Source of the DNA: Aquirhabdus sp.
Lineage (GTDB): Bacteria > Pseudomonadota > Gammaproteobacteria > Pseudomonadales > Moraxellaceae
Length of the DNA: 64,000 nucleotides
Assembly (NCBI GenBank): GCA_030149815.1
Contig: JASLHI010000019.1
Coordinates: forward strand, 69,789 to 133,788
Direction of reading: 5' to 3'
The notes beneath the pieces were generated by a model. It made no database searches. It saw only the letters and a list, made by a program, of their open reading frames with translations, and was not told the DNA's origin. A program made the translations under genes and the position numbers. Shown piece by piece: positions 8,474 through 18,725 of the stretch; position 1 is the stretch's first letter, and each line of letters opens with the position of its first letter.

Positions 8474-8563
8474 ATGAGTATGGAAAATCATCACGATGCA
8501 CATATTTTTCGTGATCCAATTTCAGTCTATACGAAAAAATCAGCTATACTATTCCGCTTTTAA
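8474..8563 (+). CDS. Possible 29-residue ORF upstream of alaS
   Basis: ATG at 8474 is preceded by AGGA at a spacing of 7 and followed by 29 codons ([19 protein letters not shown] and on) to a TAA at 8561. It is His-rich at the start and not alanine-rich, so it does not look like an attenuator peptide for alaS. Its 3' end overlaps the best -10 candidate of alaS, so it may be a chance ORF in a promoter region. Confidence 0.25.
   Translation: MSMENHHDAHIFRDPISVYTKKSAILFRF
8521..8550 (+). promoter_or_regulatory. Probable alaS promoter
   Basis: TATACT at 8545-8550 is a good -10 hexamer; the -35 (TTCAGT at 8521-8526, spacer 18) is weak. The rest of the 290-base gap holds an ATGAG/CTCAT dyad and the small ORF described separately. 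Confidence 0.4.
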
Positions 8564-8604
8564 TTCAACCTAATTTTACATATTCAATTCAAGGAGTCTC
8601 ACCC

Positions 8605-11268
8605 ATGACAGCCAAGCCGCAAATCCGCACTGCCGCTGACATTCGTGAAGACTTTTTGCGCTTCTTTGAAAGCAAAGGTCATACCCGCGTTGCATCAAGC
8701 AGCCTGATTCCAACCAACGATCCAACATTGCTTTTTACCAATGCTGGGATGAATCAATTTAAAGATACATTTCTTGGACTCGATCCGCGTGATTATGTCC
8801 GTGCAACATCAAGCCAAAAATGCGTGCGTGCAGGCGGGAAACATAACGACCTCGATAACGTCGGCTACACGGCACGTCATCACACTTTCTTCGAGATGTT
8901 GGGCAATTTTTCTTTTGGTGATTACTTTAAAAAAGAAGCAATTGCTTTTGCTTGGGAATTTCTCACTAGCCCAAGCTGGATGAATATTCCAACCGAACGT
9001 CTTTATGTCACGATTTATGCATCGGATGACGAAGCATTCGGCTTTTGGAACAAAGATATTGGTTTAGATCCATCACGTATCATTCGTATTGGCGATAACA
9101 AAGGTGCTCCTTACGCATCCGATAACTTCTGGGCAATGGGCGACACAGGTCCTTGTGGTCCTTGTACTGAAATTTTCTACGATCACGGCCCTGAAATTGC
9201 TGGCGGCTTGCCAGGGACACCAGAAGAAGATGGTGACCGCTTCATTGAAATCTGGAACTGCGTATTCATGCAGTTTAACCGCCAAAAAGATGGCTCAATG
9301 CAAGCCCTTCCTGCGCCTAGTGTCGACACGGGTATGGGATTAGAACGTATCAGTGCAGTGATGCAACACGTTCATGCAAACTATGAAATTGACTTGTTCC
9401 AACACCTGATTCAATCCGCTTGTAAAATCATTGGCATTGAAGACGAAGGACAACCTTCTCTCCGTGTTGTTGCTGATCATGCACGCTCATGCTCGTTCCT
9501 AATTGCAGATGGCGTAAACCCAAGCAATGAAGGTCGTGGCTATGTGTTGCGTCGTATCATTCGTCGCGCGGTACGTCATGGCAACAAACTGGGCGCAACT
9601 GGCGCGTTCTTTTACCAAATGGTTCAACCACTCATTGATGTGATGGGTGCAGCTTATCCAGAACTCATCGCACGTCGCGAAGTCATCGAAAATGCACTGC
9701 GTAAAGAAGAAGAACAGTTTGCGCGTACCTTAGAACAAGGTTTGAAACTGCTCGAAGCTGAATTGCCAAATGTAAAAGGCAACGTGATTGATGGTGAAGT
9801 TGCATTTAAACTTTACGATACTTATGGCTTCCCTGTTGATCTTACTGCTGACATTGCCCGCGAACGTGGTTTAACTGTGGATCAAGCGGGCTTTGAAGCC
9901 GCAATGGATGAACAACGTCGCCGTGCACGTGATGCAGGTAAGTTCACCGTCGACTATAACAGCTTTGTAAAAGTCGATAGCGCAACTCAATTCGATGGCT
10001 ATGATGCAACAACAGGTCAAGGTCAAATCATTGCGCTCTACAAAGATGGTCAACCTGCAGACACACTCAGCGAAGGTGATGAAGGCTTTATTGTTCTCAA
10101 TCAAACGCCTTTCTATGCAGAATCAGGCGGTCAAATTGGCGACACAGGCACATTAACGGGTTTAGATGGGATTTTTGAAGTTCAAGATACCAAGAAATCT
10201 GGCAATGCCATCGTCCATCAAGGCGTGATCACGATGGGCAAAATCCAATCAAACCAAACTGTACAAGCGGAAGTGAAACAAGATTTGCGTGCATCGATTT
10301 CACGTAACCACTCTGCGACACATTTACTGCATGCAGCATTACGTAAAGTTCTCGGCGAGCATGTCACACAAAAAGGCTCATTAGTCAGTGCTGACTTACT
10401 CCGCTTTGACTTTGCTAATGATCAGCCAGTCACAACTGAACAAATCAATGAAGTTGAACGTCTGGTTGCCCAAGAAATCATCGGCAACTACGCAGTTCAA
10501 GCCGAAGAGATGAGCATGGCTGAAGCCAAAACCAAAGGCGCGATGATGCTTTTTGGTGAAAAATATGGCGATGAAGTTCGTGTATTGGCAATGGGACAAA
10601 AAACCAACGATCAATACTTCTCTGTCGAACTCTGTGGTGGTATTCATGTTGAACGCACAGGTGATATTGGTCTGCTGAAAATTATCAGTGAAGGTGGGAT
10701 TGCCGCAGGTATTCGTCGTATTGAAGCTGTTACAGGTCTCAATGCGCTGAACTATGTTCAGACTGGTGAGCGTCAGCTAGTCCAAATCGCTGGATTAACC
10801 AAAACAGCACGCGGCAAAACCTTTGAAAAAGTTCATGCGCTCTCTGAGCGTAACCGTGATCTAGAAAAACACATTGAACAACTCAATCAAAAATTAGCAA
10901 ATGCTGAAAGTATTGAGTTAGTTACGCAAGCACGATGGGTTGGTGATACCAAACTTTTGGTCGCAACACTTGAAAATATTGACAGCAAACATCTGCGTAC
11001 TTTGTTGGATAGCGTGAAATCACGCTTACCTGAAAGCGTCATTGTTTTAGGTTCAACTGAAGGTGACAAAGTCAACTTACTTGCTTCAGTTTCACAATCT
11101 CAAACTGGAAAAATTAAAGCGGGTGAGATTATCAGCCATCTGTCTGGATTGGTCGGTGGCAAAGGTGGCGGTAGACCTGACTTTGCCCAAGGCGGCGCAC
11201 CACTCATTCCAGAATTTGCGCAAATTATGCAAGACATCCCTGCTTGGATTGAAGCAAAGTTAGTCTAA
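8605..11268 (+). CDS. alaS: Alanyl-tRNA synthetase
   Basis: Charges tRNA-Ala in the cytoplasm and edits mischarged Ser and Gly. The 887-residue product is full length. Class II motif 1 and the active site are seen in [16 protein letters not shown] near residue 95. The editing domain has the zinc-binding HSATH near residue 568 and [12 protein letters not shown] near residue 677. The C-terminal DHHA1 domain has [14 protein letters not shown]. The start has AAGGAG upstream. It is the first gene of alaS-lysC-csrA, an order shared with Pseudomonas and Acinetobacter; the 119-base gap to lysC holds no clear terminator, so read-through is likely. Confidence 0.99.
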   Translation: MTAKPQIRTAADIREDFLRFFESKGHTRVASSSLIPTNDPTLLFTNAGMNQFKDTFLGLDPRDYVRATSSQKCVRAGGKHNDLDNVGYTARHHTFFEMLGNFSFGDYFKKEAIAFAWEFLTSPSWMNIPTERLYVTIYASDDEAFGFWNKDIGLDPSRIIRIGDNKGAPYASDNFWAMGDTGPCGPCTEIFYDHGPEIAGGLPGTPEEDGDRFIEIWNCVFMQFNRQKDGSMQALPAPSVDTGMGLERISAVMQHVHANYEIDLFQHLIQSACKIIGIEDEGQPSLRVVADHARSCSFLIADGVNPSNEGRGYVLRRIIRRAVRHGNKLGATGAFFYQMVQPLIDVMGAAYPELIARREVIENALRKEEEQFARTLEQGLKLLEAELPNVKGNVIDGEVAFKLYDTYGFPVDLTADIARERGLTVDQAGFEAAMDEQRRRARDAGKFTVDYNSFVKVDSATQFDGYDATTGQGQIIALYKDGQPADTLSEGDEGFIVLNQTPFYAESGGQIGDTGTLTGLDGIFEVQDTKKSGNAIVHQGVITMGKIQSNQTVQAEVKQDLRASISRNHSATHLLHAALRKVLGEHVTQKGSLVSADLLRFDFANDQPVTTEQINEVERLVAQEIIGNYAVQAEEMSMAEAKTKGAMMLFGEKYGDEVRVLAMGQKTNDQYFSVELCGGIHVERTGDIGLLKIISEGGIAAGIRRIEAVTGLNALNYVQTGERQLVQIAGLTKTARGKTFEKVHALSERNRDLEKHIEQLNQKLANAESIELVTQARWVGDTKLLVATLENIDSKHLRTLLDSVKSRLPESVIVLGSTEGDKVNLLASVSQSQTGKIKAGEIISHLSGLVGGKGGGRPDFAQGGAPLIPEFAQIMQDIPAWIEAKLV

Positions 11269-11387
11269 AAACTTAGGCTGAACACTTTGTTATAGCACTG
11301 GAATCTCAATGCTTGAAATCCCCAAAAAAGTATTGAGACAAAACAAATGATTCAAACTGATTGAAACGTAAGGAAAAGCAGAAAAGT

Positions 11388-12668
11388 ATGGCACTTATCG
11401 TCCAAAAATACGGCGGCACCTCCATGGGTACGCCAGAACGTATTCTCAATGTTTCACGTCGCGTTAAGCGCTGGCATGATCAAGGTCACCAAGTTGTCGT
11501 TGTAGTCTCCGCAATGAGCGGCGAAACAAATCGCTTGATTGGTCTTGCAAAAGCAATTACAGAGTCACCAGATCCACGCGAACTTGATCAAATGCTGGCA
11601 ACTGGTGAGCAAGTTACGATTGCAATGCTTGCCATGTCTCTGAAAAGCATTGGCTTAAATGCAAAATCATATACTGGCGGACAAGTTGTCATTCGTACAG
11701 ACAGTTCGTTTAACAAAGCACGCATTCAATCTATCGACGAAGCTGCAGTGCGTAAAGATCTCGACGAAGGCTCTGTTGTCATCGTTGCAGGCTTCCAAGG
11801 TGTCGATGACTTCGGCAACGTCACTACGCTGGGTCGCGGCGGTTCTGACACCACGGGCGTAGCAATGGCAGCGGCTCTCAAAGCAGATGAATGCCAAATT
11901 TACACAGACGTCGATGGTGTTTACACTACTGACCCACGTGTCGCACCTAAAGCAAAAAAATTAGATCGCATTACTTTTGAAGAAATGCTGGAAATGGCAA
12001 GTTTAGGCTCGAAGGTTCTTCAAATTCGCTCTGTCGAATTTGCAGGAAAATACCAAGTGCCTCTGCGCGTATTATCAAGCTTTGATAATGAAAATGACGG
12101 CGCATACGACGATGAATTTAAAAACAACGTCGGAACACTCATTACGACTGAATCGGACACGACTATGGAACAACCTATTATCTCTGGTATCGCCTTCAAC
12201 CGTGATGAAGCAAAACTGATTATCCGTGGTGTACCTGATCAACCTGGTATTGCATCACGCATCCTTTCTCCAGTTGGCGATACAAATATTGAAATCGACA
12301 TGATCGTGCAAAATATTGGCGCAGACGGTACAACTGATTTCACGTTTACAGTCAATCGCACTGACTACACCAAAACATTAGCGCTGATGGAAAAAATTGG
12401 CAAAGATGTAGGTGCACGTGAAGTGACTGGCGATGACACTATTGTTAAAGTATCCATCGTCGGCGTAGGAATGCGCTCACATGCTGGCGTGGCTAGCCAA
12501 ATGTTTCGTACATTAGGCGCGGAAGGGATTAACATTCAAATGATTTCTACCTCTGAAATTAAAATTTCAGTGGTCATGAATGAAAAATACCTCGAGCTCG
12601 CTGTCCGCTCACTGCATACCGCATTTGGCTTGGATCGCGCATCTGGTGAAAGTCGCGCACAAGCATAG
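11388..12668 (+). CDS. lysC: Aspartate kinase
   Basis: Phosphorylates aspartate, the first step toward lysine, threonine, methionine and diaminopimelate. The 426-residue product begins MALIVQKYGGTSMG, the standard start of the family; an upstream in-frame ATG at 11361 would add nine lysine-rich residues and is rejected. The kinase domain has GRGGSDTTGVAMAAAL and the C-terminal third carries two ACT domains (around GVPDQPGIASRILSP and VGVGMRSHAGVASQMF), the site of feedback inhibition by lysine and threonine in relatives. No aspartate-semialdehyde dehydrogenase or homoserine dehydrogenase fusion is present. Confidence 0.97.
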   Translation: MALIVQKYGGTSMGTPERILNVSRRVKRWHDQGHQVVVVVSAMSGETNRLIGLAKAITESPDPRELDQMLATGEQVTIAMLAMSLKSIGLNAKSYTGGQVVIRTDSSFNKARIQSIDEAAVRKDLDEGSVVIVAGFQGVDDFGNVTTLGRGGSDTTGVAMAAALKADECQIYTDVDGVYTTDPRVAPKAKKLDRITFEEMLEMASLGSKVLQIRSVEFAGKYQVPLRVLSSFDNENDGAYDDEFKNNVGTLITTESDTTMEQPIISGIAFNRDEAKLIIRGVPDQPGIASRILSPVGDTNIEIDMIVQNIGADGTTDFTFTVNRTDYTKTLALMEKIGKDVGAREVTGDDTIVKVSIVGVGMRSHAGVASQMFRTLGAEGINIQMISTSEIKISVVMNEKYLELAVRSLHTAFGLDRASGESRAQA

Positions 12669-12683
12669 AATAGAATTTGATCG

Positions 12684-12714
12684 CCGCAAATGTTGAATAA
12701 GCATTTGCGGTTTA
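12684..12714 (+). terminator. Probable terminator after lysC
   Basis: Stem CCGCAAATG/CATTTGCGG with a nine-base loop and TTTATT after it. Another T run follows at 12722. Moderate strength. The region to 12880 contains several TATAAT-like hexamers, including two copies of TTTATAATCG, so csrA probably also has its own promoter. Confidence 0.65.
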
Positions 12715-12890
12715 TTGAAAGTTTTTTTTATAATCGTTTTTATAATCGGTTCCGCGTAACTGCCGACTCCATTATAATATTTTTTATAAAAAGTGGTTTT
12801 AGGGTCTGTTAAGGTGCTCTCGTTTAAGCCATACTGCACCCAAACATTCCGTACTATATACGCGGCAAAGAAAGAACAAGGAGAGTGGGT

Positions 12891-13130
12891 ATGCTGATTC
12901 TGACACGCCGTGTCGGCGAAACATTGATGGTTGGCGATGAAGTCAGCATTACTGTATTAGGTGTAAAAGGCAATCAAGTTCGTATTGGTGTCAATGCTCC
13001 TAAAGAAGTTTCTGTACATCGTGAAGAAATCTATCAACGTATTCAACACGAACGCGCAATGCACGAGCATTTGCAGCATCTTGAGCAAGATTATCAGCCA
13101 TCATTTGATGATGAGCCGTTTAATCGCTAA
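12891..13130 (+). CDS. csrA: Carbon storage regulator CsrA (RsmA)
   Basis: Small RNA-binding protein that dimerises and binds GGA motifs near ribosome sites, repressing or activating translation of metabolic, motility and biofilm genes. The product from ATG 12891 starts [16 protein letters not shown], the invariant family start, and runs 79 residues. A GTG two codons upstream (12885) is in frame but lies within the ribosome site and is unlikely. The RNA-contact region [14 protein letters not shown] is intact. The C-terminal tail [20 protein letters not shown] is longer and more acidic than in E. coli CsrA (61 residues). The leader itself contains AAGGAG just before the start, a possible autoregulatory binding site. 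A strong terminator follows. Confidence 0.97.
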   Translation: MLILTRRVGETLMVGDEVSITVLGVKGNQVRIGVNAPKEVSVHREEIYQRIQHERAMHEHLQHLEQDYQPSFDDEPFNR

Positions 13131-13160
13131 TTAAACAAAAGCTAAGCGGTTTATTTTTAT

Positions 13161-13195
13161 AAAAAAGACTTTTATTTCACATAAAAGTCTTTTTT
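13161..13195. terminator. Bidirectional terminator between csrA and the convergent hydrolase gene
   Basis: Stem AAAAAAGACTTTTAT/ATAAAAGTCTTTTTT with a five-base loop. A and T runs flank both sides, so it can stop transcription from both directions. Confidence 0.9.
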
Positions 13196-13244
13196 AGCTT
13201 AAGCTTGTATTTGCTCAATTAAAAAATCATAAAAATCGACACAA

Positions 13245-14423
13245 TCACTCCCCTTTTAAGAAAACAGGGATTAGCGCCGTCATTGGAGCTCGAATTTCCT
13301 TGCACTCATTCACCAACTGATGAGATGCATCCTCAAGTATTAAAGCAACTTTCAACCGAAACTTACGTCGCACAAACGCATTGTTATAACGCCAATCTAC
13401 AGTTTGATCACGCATCCCTTGTACAAGCCAGACTGGAAATCGACTAACCGGTAGCGCCTCTATATAAGGCATCCAACGACTGAGCGCCAAAATCCAGCTC
13501 ATTGCCATCGTTCGAGGTTGCAGTGGATCTTGCAACCGAACAAATCTTAGATACTCTGGATTACTATTATTACGACGGAATTTCCGCGGAACATTGTGCT
13601 TTACTTGACTAATTAAAGACAGCCCTACAGGATTTTGCCACCAGCCACTTTTTGCAGGACGCACTAGAGGAGAAATCAAAAAAAGGCGTTCAACAATCGG
13701 TATATGCTTACGCTTAGAGGCTTGCAAGACGTGATCCATCCAGATTGCACAACCTGTACTCTGCCCGATTCCGACCCATGGTGTCGGTAATGCAGCTCCT
13801 TGTTGGATAGCCCATTGATGTAAATCTTTGATCATCGATTGATAAACTGAAAAATCAGAAATCCCTGTTTCCTCACCAGAAGATAGTCCATGCCCTGGCA
13901 AATCAAGACTGAGAACCGCAAAATTCTGCGCAAGGAGTTCTGCAATCATGGGCTGATATAATCCACTATGCTCTAAATACCCATGTAAAACCCAAACAGT
14001 GCCTGTTACTTCAGCCAATGGCTGAAAAACTTGGACATGAATACGATGATCGCCAGCTCGCAAATAACCCTGATAATGATGCGCAGACAATTGATCTAAC
14101 GCATAAAAAGCACGATAACCTCGAATCGCATCAGATAACGCGACCTCATCTGTCAGTGATAATTGAGAAAGCTCTCGTGCCGTTTTAATCCGATCTGGTG
14201 CTGGTAATTCAAGTTCAGTAAAAGATTCAGGTAATGATGATTTAAATATTGGCTTTGCCGCGACAATGACATTTTTAATTTCGGTAATAATTTTAGATTC
14301 TTTAAGATTAAAGCGAGGCAGCAATGCTTTAGGTGCAGAAGTCTTAGACGTTGAGACGTTAGATTGTGTATTGGCTATATCTAATTCACGCTGTGAAGAT
14401 TCCATTACTGCGAGTTCAGTCAT
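13245..14423 (-). CDS. Alpha/beta hydrolase, lysophospholipase-like (serine aminopeptidase S33 family)
   Basis: Cytoplasmic or peripheral hydrolase of about 392 residues. The catalytic triad is visible: nucleophile Ser in GIGQSTG, Asp in GMRDQTVD and His in DASHQLVNE. The oxyanion region is VWVLHGYLEHSG, and SLDLPGHGLSSGE is typical of lysophospholipase PldB and monoacylglycerol lipase relatives. About 90 N-terminal residues are low-complexity (many Ser, Thr, Lys) and come before the fold. No signal peptide. Substrate unknown; acyl esters of lipids are likely from the family. It lies alone between csrA and the YdcF-like gene. Confidence 0.85.
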   Translation of the reverse strand: MTELAVMESSQRELDIANTQSNVSTSKTSAPKALLPRFNLKESKIITEIKNVIVAAKPIFKSSLPESFTELELPAPDRIKTARELSQLSLTDEVALSDAIRGYRAFYALDQLSAHHYQGYLRAGDHRIHVQVFQPLAEVTGTVWVLHGYLEHSGLYQPMIAELLAQNFAVLSLDLPGHGLSSGEETGISDFSVYQSMIKDLHQWAIQQGAALPTPWVGIGQSTGCAIWMDHVLQASKRKHIPIVERLFLISPLVRPAKSGWWQNPVGLSLISQVKHNVPRKFRRNNSNPEYLRFVRLQDPLQPRTMAMSWILALSRWMPYIEALPVSRFPVWLVQGMRDQTVDWRYNNAFVRRKFRLKVALILEDASHQLVNECKEIRAPMTALIPVFLKGE

Positions 14424-14487
14424 AAATCCATTCCACTATGTCGTACGTATCAATCACTCATTAGCATTTTAAATGTCATACATATTT

Positions 14488-15462
14488 TTAAGGTATTTCG
14501 CGACAGCCAACTACACCAAATAAACGATCACGAGTAAACGCAATCAGTTCATGGACAGCTCGACGTGTATGAGTCAAATTACGCACATCAGGCCACCACG
14601 GTGTAGGATCTCCAGGCAATAAAGCAGGCACTGCAACCGTTTCAATGCCATTCATCGCAAATAACCAACGCGCGCGCGGAATATGCCAAACATCAGTCAC
14701 CAACTCTACACGCGGTGCACCGCCTAAGGTTTGTAGTAGTAAAGCACTAAATCGTGCGTTTTCACAAGTATTCATACTGCGCGCTTCAAGCCACTGCGCA
14801 GACTCACCATGTAGTTTTAAGAATTTTTGCATATACGGGGCTTCCACACCCGTTAGAAAAATAGGTAATCCAGTAGCGCGATGTTGGCTGATTGCCTGCA
14901 ATAACCGAAGCTGAGTATAAGAGTTAGGAATAATCATACCTTGTTGATCACGCGTCAAACCACCGCCTAATACAACGATTGCTTGAGCTTCTGCATGATT
15001 TGAGCTATCTAACGCAAAATGAGGACTCGTCGCAACCAGATCCAAAGATTTGTCAGGTGAGCTATCTAATACATGCGCAATTGAAGACTCATCTACAAGA
15101 GTCGAAGCTGGTTCTGAGGCAGAAGATTGAGTCGCATCAATCATTCTTTTCTTTAATTTTTTATGTTGAAATGCGACTGATTGCTCGGCGTTTATCGCCT
15201 CAGTTTTTTGCTTGGCATCTGCAATGGCTTCAGATTTTAAGTTCTGATGCGTTGCTGCAGCAACTGGGTTAACGACTACAGGAATTTGAAGCATTTTTTC
15301 CAGAATAAAATCTGATAAAAATGAAGTTGATGCTAAAAAAACTGCGATAACGCCAATGAATATCCCCCCTATAATGACTTTACCAAATCCCTGCAACGCC
15401 CATCCACCCTGTGATTTTAAAAAAACAGGACGAGACGATTTGCATAGATTATGGTTAGGCAT
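14488..15462 (-). CDS. YdcF/ElyC-like DUF218 membrane-anchored protein
   Basis: One membrane segment (about residues 30-48, VIIGGIFIGVIAVFLA) is followed by a long polar linker rich in Ala, Lys and Ser, then a DUF218 domain: AQAIVVLGGGLTRDQQG, PIFLTGVEAPYMQKF, SMNTCENARFSA and LVTDVWHIPRARWLF. Members such as ElyC are implicated in envelope or peptidoglycan metabolism; the reaction is not established. I choose ATG 15462 (MPNHNLC) because GGAG lies six bases upstream. This start overlaps the 3' end of murB by eight bases, implying translational coupling with cell-wall synthesis. Confidence 0.85.
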   Translation of the reverse strand: MPNHNLCKSSRPVFLKSQGGWALQGFGKVIIGGIFIGVIAVFLASTSFLSDFILEKMLQIPVVVNPVAAATHQNLKSEAIADAKQKTEAINAEQSVAFQHKKLKKRMIDATQSSASEPASTLVDESSIAHVLDSSPDKSLDLVATSPHFALDSSNHAEAQAIVVLGGGLTRDQQGMIIPNSYTQLRLLQAISQHRATGLPIFLTGVEAPYMQKFLKLHGESAQWLEARSMNTCENARFSALLLQTLGGAPRVELVTDVWHIPRARWLFAMNGIETVAVPALLPGDPTPWWPDVRNLTHTRRAVHELIAFTRDRLFGVVGCREIP

Positions 15463-16495
15463 ATTGTGCTCCATCTGGACACACAGGTTCACGCTCTAGC
15501 TGAACGGCAAACTTTGACCATACATCCGCTTGCACGGCAGCGGACAAAGCTAAAACATCTTGCGCAACAGCATTACCATAGTTAACCAAGACCAATGCTT
15601 GCTTCTCGTACATCCCAACGCGCTGAGATGCGCTATCTAACCGTCGACCTCGCCATCCAGATTGTTCGATGAGCCATCCAGCAGCCAATTTAATTTCACC
15701 ATTTGCTTGTGGGTATCCTGAAATCTGTGGATATTGCGTTTTTAATCGTTGAAAGTCTGATGAAGTCACACAAGGATTCTTAAAAAAACTGCCTGCATTT
15801 GCAATCAATGCTGGATCTGGCAACTTCTGGCTACGAATCTGACAAATCGCTCGCGCAACAGATAAAGGTGTTGGGTGAGATCCTGCGGCTTGCACGACAT
15901 CACCATAACCTAAAACCAACCGAGGAGTTCGAGTCAAGGCAAAGCGTACAGAGATAATCACCCACTCACCATCTTGTTGCTTAAACAAACTATCTCGATA
16001 AGAAAAATGACATTGATGCGGCAGGAAATCAAAGATCTCCCCCATTTTATTCATAACTTGTATCGAATGTAATCGATCCACCAATTCAACGCCATACGCC
16101 CCTATATTCTGTACAGGCGCAGCACCAACAGTACCTGGAATAAGTGCAAGGTTTTCTAATCCATACCAACCTTGAGCCAAAGTTGTCATCACAAACTCAT
16201 GCCAAGGCTCACCAGCCATCGCCTCAATCACTACGTGGTCGCCGTCACTTTCAATTAAACGCACACCTCGAAGTAAGGGACGAATAACCAGAGCCTCTAA
16301 GACTTCAGGCAATAACAAATTACTGCCACCACCAAGAATTAATCGAGGAAACCGTTTTGCAGTAACAGAATTGAGAACAGCTTTCAGTTCTACGATTGAA
16401 TTCACTTCTACTAGAAATCGTGCGACACAGGGCAAGCGCAATGTATTCAACTGATTCAACCGCGCTCTTTCAATTACTTGCATATCACCTGCCAT
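15455..16495 (-). CDS. murB: UDP-N-acetylenolpyruvoylglucosamine reductase
   Basis: FAD enzyme that reduces UDP-GlcNAc-enolpyruvate to UDP-MurNAc with NADPH, a cytoplasmic step of peptidoglycan synthesis. FAD-binding motifs RLILGGGSNLLL and ALIPGTVGAAPVQNIGAYG are present. The catalytic segment GSFFKNP (with the serine of type I enzymes), SYRDSLFK and the C-terminal Glu in QLEREPVC are also present. Start is ambiguous among GTG 16507, ATG 16495 and ATG 16483; I use 16495. It overlaps the following DUF218 gene by eight bases, so the two form an operon. Confidence 0.96.
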   Translation of the reverse strand: MAGDMQVIERARLNQLNTLRLPCVARFLVEVNSIVELKAVLNSVTAKRFPRLILGGGSNLLLPEVLEALVIRPLLRGVRLIESDGDHVVIEAMAGEPWHEFVMTTLAQGWYGLENLALIPGTVGAAPVQNIGAYGVELVDRLHSIQVMNKMGEIFDFLPHQCHFSYRDSLFKQQDGEWVIISVRFALTRTPRLVLGYGDVVQAAGSHPTPLSVARAICQIRSQKLPDPALIANAGSFFKNPCVTSSDFQRLKTQYPQISGYPQANGEIKLAAGWLIEQSGWRGRRLDSASQRVGMYEKQALVLVNYGNAVAQDVLALSAAVQADVWSKFAVQLEREPVCPDGAQYA

Positions 16496-16785
16496 TTGCC
16501 CTATCACACCAAATATGATTTATATCAATTCACAACATCTATTATCATAAACTAATCATTCAACATGACTTCGTGCAAATGCCTTATATCGAACATTTAC
16601 AGCACAAAATAAGCCTTCGTGCACGAATACATAGATCATACGGTAAAAAGCATAAGCAAAGCAGCTATGTGGTGTAGATTATTGTGCAAATCACGTTTGA
16701 ATATTATAGAAATGTACATCGCCAATAAACGCGTGGATGGCTATACTCACCTCATCAGGATTATAAAACGAACTAGGAAATTAAT

Positions 16786-18231
16786 ATGAATAGTACAACG
16801 CTACCTCCACTCACATCGAATCAGACTTCCGAAACGACTCATATTCAGCAAACTTTTGCTGCACAAAGAGATACTGCGATTAGCCTGCGCCAATCTACGA
16901 CAGCAGAACGCTTAACTAAAATCAAAAAACTCAAAGAAACTCTGCTAGCACATGCCGACGATGTAATTGCAGCAGGTTTTGCTGATTTCGGTAAACCTGC
17001 CGCTGAAGTTGAATTAACAGAAATCCTCCCCGTTGTTGCAGAAGCAAACGATGCAATTCGTAAACTTGGCGGCTGGATGAAGCCAAAAAAAGTTTGGCCA
17101 TCGCGCATGATGCTCGGAACAGCAGGCTACACACAATATGAGCCAAAAGGCCGAGTGCTCATTATTTCGCCATGGAACTATCCTGTGAATCTCACATTAG
17201 GTCCATTGGTTTCAGCAATTGCAGCGGGCAACACGGCAATCATTAAAACATCCGAAATGACACCACATTTATCTACAGTGATTGCGACTATTATTCGTAA
17301 AACGTTTGATGAAACAGAAGTTGCACTATTTGAAGGTGACGCAACTGTGGCTCAAGCGCTTCTTGAGCTACCTTTTGATCATATCTTCTTTACTGGTTCT
17401 CCTGCTGTCGGCAAAGTCGTCATGGCAGCTGCAGCAAAAAATCTGACCAGTGTTACTCTAGAATTAGGTGGAAAATCTCCAACAATTATTGATGAGTCTG
17501 CAGATCTAGAGCTTGCTGCAAAAAATACTTTATGGGCAAAATTCACCAATAACGGACAAACTTGTATTGCACCCGATCACGTTTATGTCCACGCAGAGGT
17601 CAAAGACGCATTCGTCAAACACTGTGTGGATGCATTAAATAACGTTTACGGTCAGGACTCTCAAAAAGTTGAAAGCCCTGATCTCGCTCGTATTGTCAAT
17701 CCACGCCATGTTGCGCGTGTCAAAGGACTTCTGGATGATGCGACATCTCGCGGTGCGCGTGTTATCACTGGCGGACAATATGACGAAAATAAACGTTATA
17801 TTGCACCAACACTCATTGATGGGATTCCCGATGATGCCGAAATTATGAGCGAAGAAATCTTTGGACCTTTATTGCCGATTATTAGTTTCACTCAACTTGA
17901 TAGCGTCATTGCCCGCATCAATGCAGATCCAAAGCCATTGGCACTGTATGTATGGAGCCGTAACAAAGCAAACATTAAAAAAGTCATGCAACAAACCACT
18001 TCTGGCGGTGCATGTATTAACCACAGTGTAGTTCAGTTCTTACATGGCAATTTACCCTTCGGTGGGGTAAACAACTCAGGAATTGGTAGTGGGCATGGTT
18101 ATCATGGCTTCTTAGCGTTTTCACATGAGCGAGCCGTCGTTCGCAGTTGGATCATCTTGGCAAAAATGTTCTACCCTCCGTACTCCAACCTCACTCGCAA
18201 ATTAATTGCTCTTTTTATTAAAACCGTCTAA
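16786..18231 (+). CDS. Class 3 (ALDH3-type) aldehyde dehydrogenase
   Basis: Oxidises aldehydes to acids with NAD(P)+. The 481-residue product has the ALDH3 layout: ISPWNYPVNLTLGPLVSAIA, the nucleotide-binding FFTGSPAVGK, the general-base Glu in LELGGKSP and the catalytic Cys in NNGQTCIAPDH. PFGGVNNSGIGSGHGYHG precedes a hydrophobic C-terminus (WIILAKMFYPPYSNL), a feature of membrane-associated fatty-aldehyde and coniferyl-aldehyde dehydrogenases. A fatty-aldehyde role would suit an alkane- or wax-using Acinetobacter relative, but substrate is inference. It is monocistronic with about 280 bases of promoter region upstream. Confidence 0.92.
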   Translation: MNSTTLPPLTSNQTSETTHIQQTFAAQRDTAISLRQSTTAERLTKIKKLKETLLAHADDVIAAGFADFGKPAAEVELTEILPVVAEANDAIRKLGGWMKPKKVWPSRMMLGTAGYTQYEPKGRVLIISPWNYPVNLTLGPLVSAIAAGNTAIIKTSEMTPHLSTVIATIIRKTFDETEVALFEGDATVAQALLELPFDHIFFTGSPAVGKVVMAAAAKNLTSVTLELGGKSPTIIDESADLELAAKNTLWAKFTNNGQTCIAPDHVYVHAEVKDAFVKHCVDALNNVYGQDSQKVESPDLARIVNPRHVARVKGLLDDATSRGARVITGGQYDENKRYIAPTLIDGIPDDAEIMSEEIFGPLLPIISFTQLDSVIARINADPKPLALYVWSRNKANIKKVMQQTTSGGACINHSVVQFLHGNLPFGGVNNSGIGSGHGYHGFLAFSHERAVVRSWIILAKMFYPPYSNLTRKLIALFIKTV

Positions 18232-18416
18232 ATCATCGTAAAAAGCTTCTCTCAACCCTAGAGCGAAGCTTACATTAGTCACGTAGTGTTACTGAAAGAA
18301 CCTAAAACCTGTCTGTAATCCATGATTAATTTAGCCCATGATGAGAATGTAAGACTTTAAAAGTATTGATGAGTTTATTTTTGAATCTCATCACCACCAA
18401 TAAAAGGAATAACATT

Positions 18417-18662
18417 ATGGGCTTTCTCTGGTTCTTAATCGTAGGTCTCATCGCTGGTTGGTTAGCTGGCGTATTGGTCAAAGGCGGTGGTTTCGGTATC
18501 ATCGGTGATATGGTCGTCGGCGTGATTGGTGCCTTTATTGGCGGTTTTATTTTTACAAGTATCGGTGTCTCATCGGGCGGCGGCATGATCGGAAGTATCA
18601 TCGTCGCAACCATCGGCGCAATCATACTGATCTTTATCTTACGACTCATCAAACGAGCCTGA
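18417..18662 (+). CDS. GlsB/YeaQ/YmgE family stress-response membrane protein
   Basis: An 81-residue inner-membrane protein, almost entirely hydrophobic, with three predicted helices rich in Gly: MGFLWFLIVGLIAGWLAGVL, GGFGIIGDMVVGVIGAFIGG and GGGMIGSIIVATIGAIILI. This is the transglycosylase-associated (Tag) protein family; members are induced by envelope or acid stress, with unknown mechanism. The ATG at 18417 has AAGGA upstream; longer upstream extensions lack a ribosome site. A strong shared terminator separates it from convergent argG. Confidence 0.9.
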   Translation: MGFLWFLIVGLIAGWLAGVLVKGGGFGIIGDMVVGVIGAFIGGFIFTSIGVSSGGGMIGSIIVATIGAIILIFILRLIKRA

Positions 18663-18676
18663 TCTATCTTGAATTC

Positions 18677-18706
18677 AAAAAAAGCGAACCATAAGGTTCG
18701 CTTTTT
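18677..18706. terminator. Bidirectional terminator between the GlsB-type gene and argG
   Basis: Stem AAGCGAACC/GGTTCGCTT with a four-base loop, A run before and T run after. Serves both convergent genes. Confidence 0.9.
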
Positions 18707-18725
18707 ACATCTCAACAATAAACAA

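Noticed and set aside
8474..8563. Alanine attenuator peptide for alaS
   Set aside because: Only two alanine codons, not in a run, and no terminator/antiterminator pair was found.
12885..12890. GTG start for csrA two codons upstream
   Set aside because: It lies within the ribosome binding site, and the universal CsrA N-terminus MLILTRR begins at ATG 12891.
18243..18271. Hairpin AAGCTTC/GAAGCTT after the aldehyde dehydrogenase as terminator
   Set aside because: Large loop and no T run.
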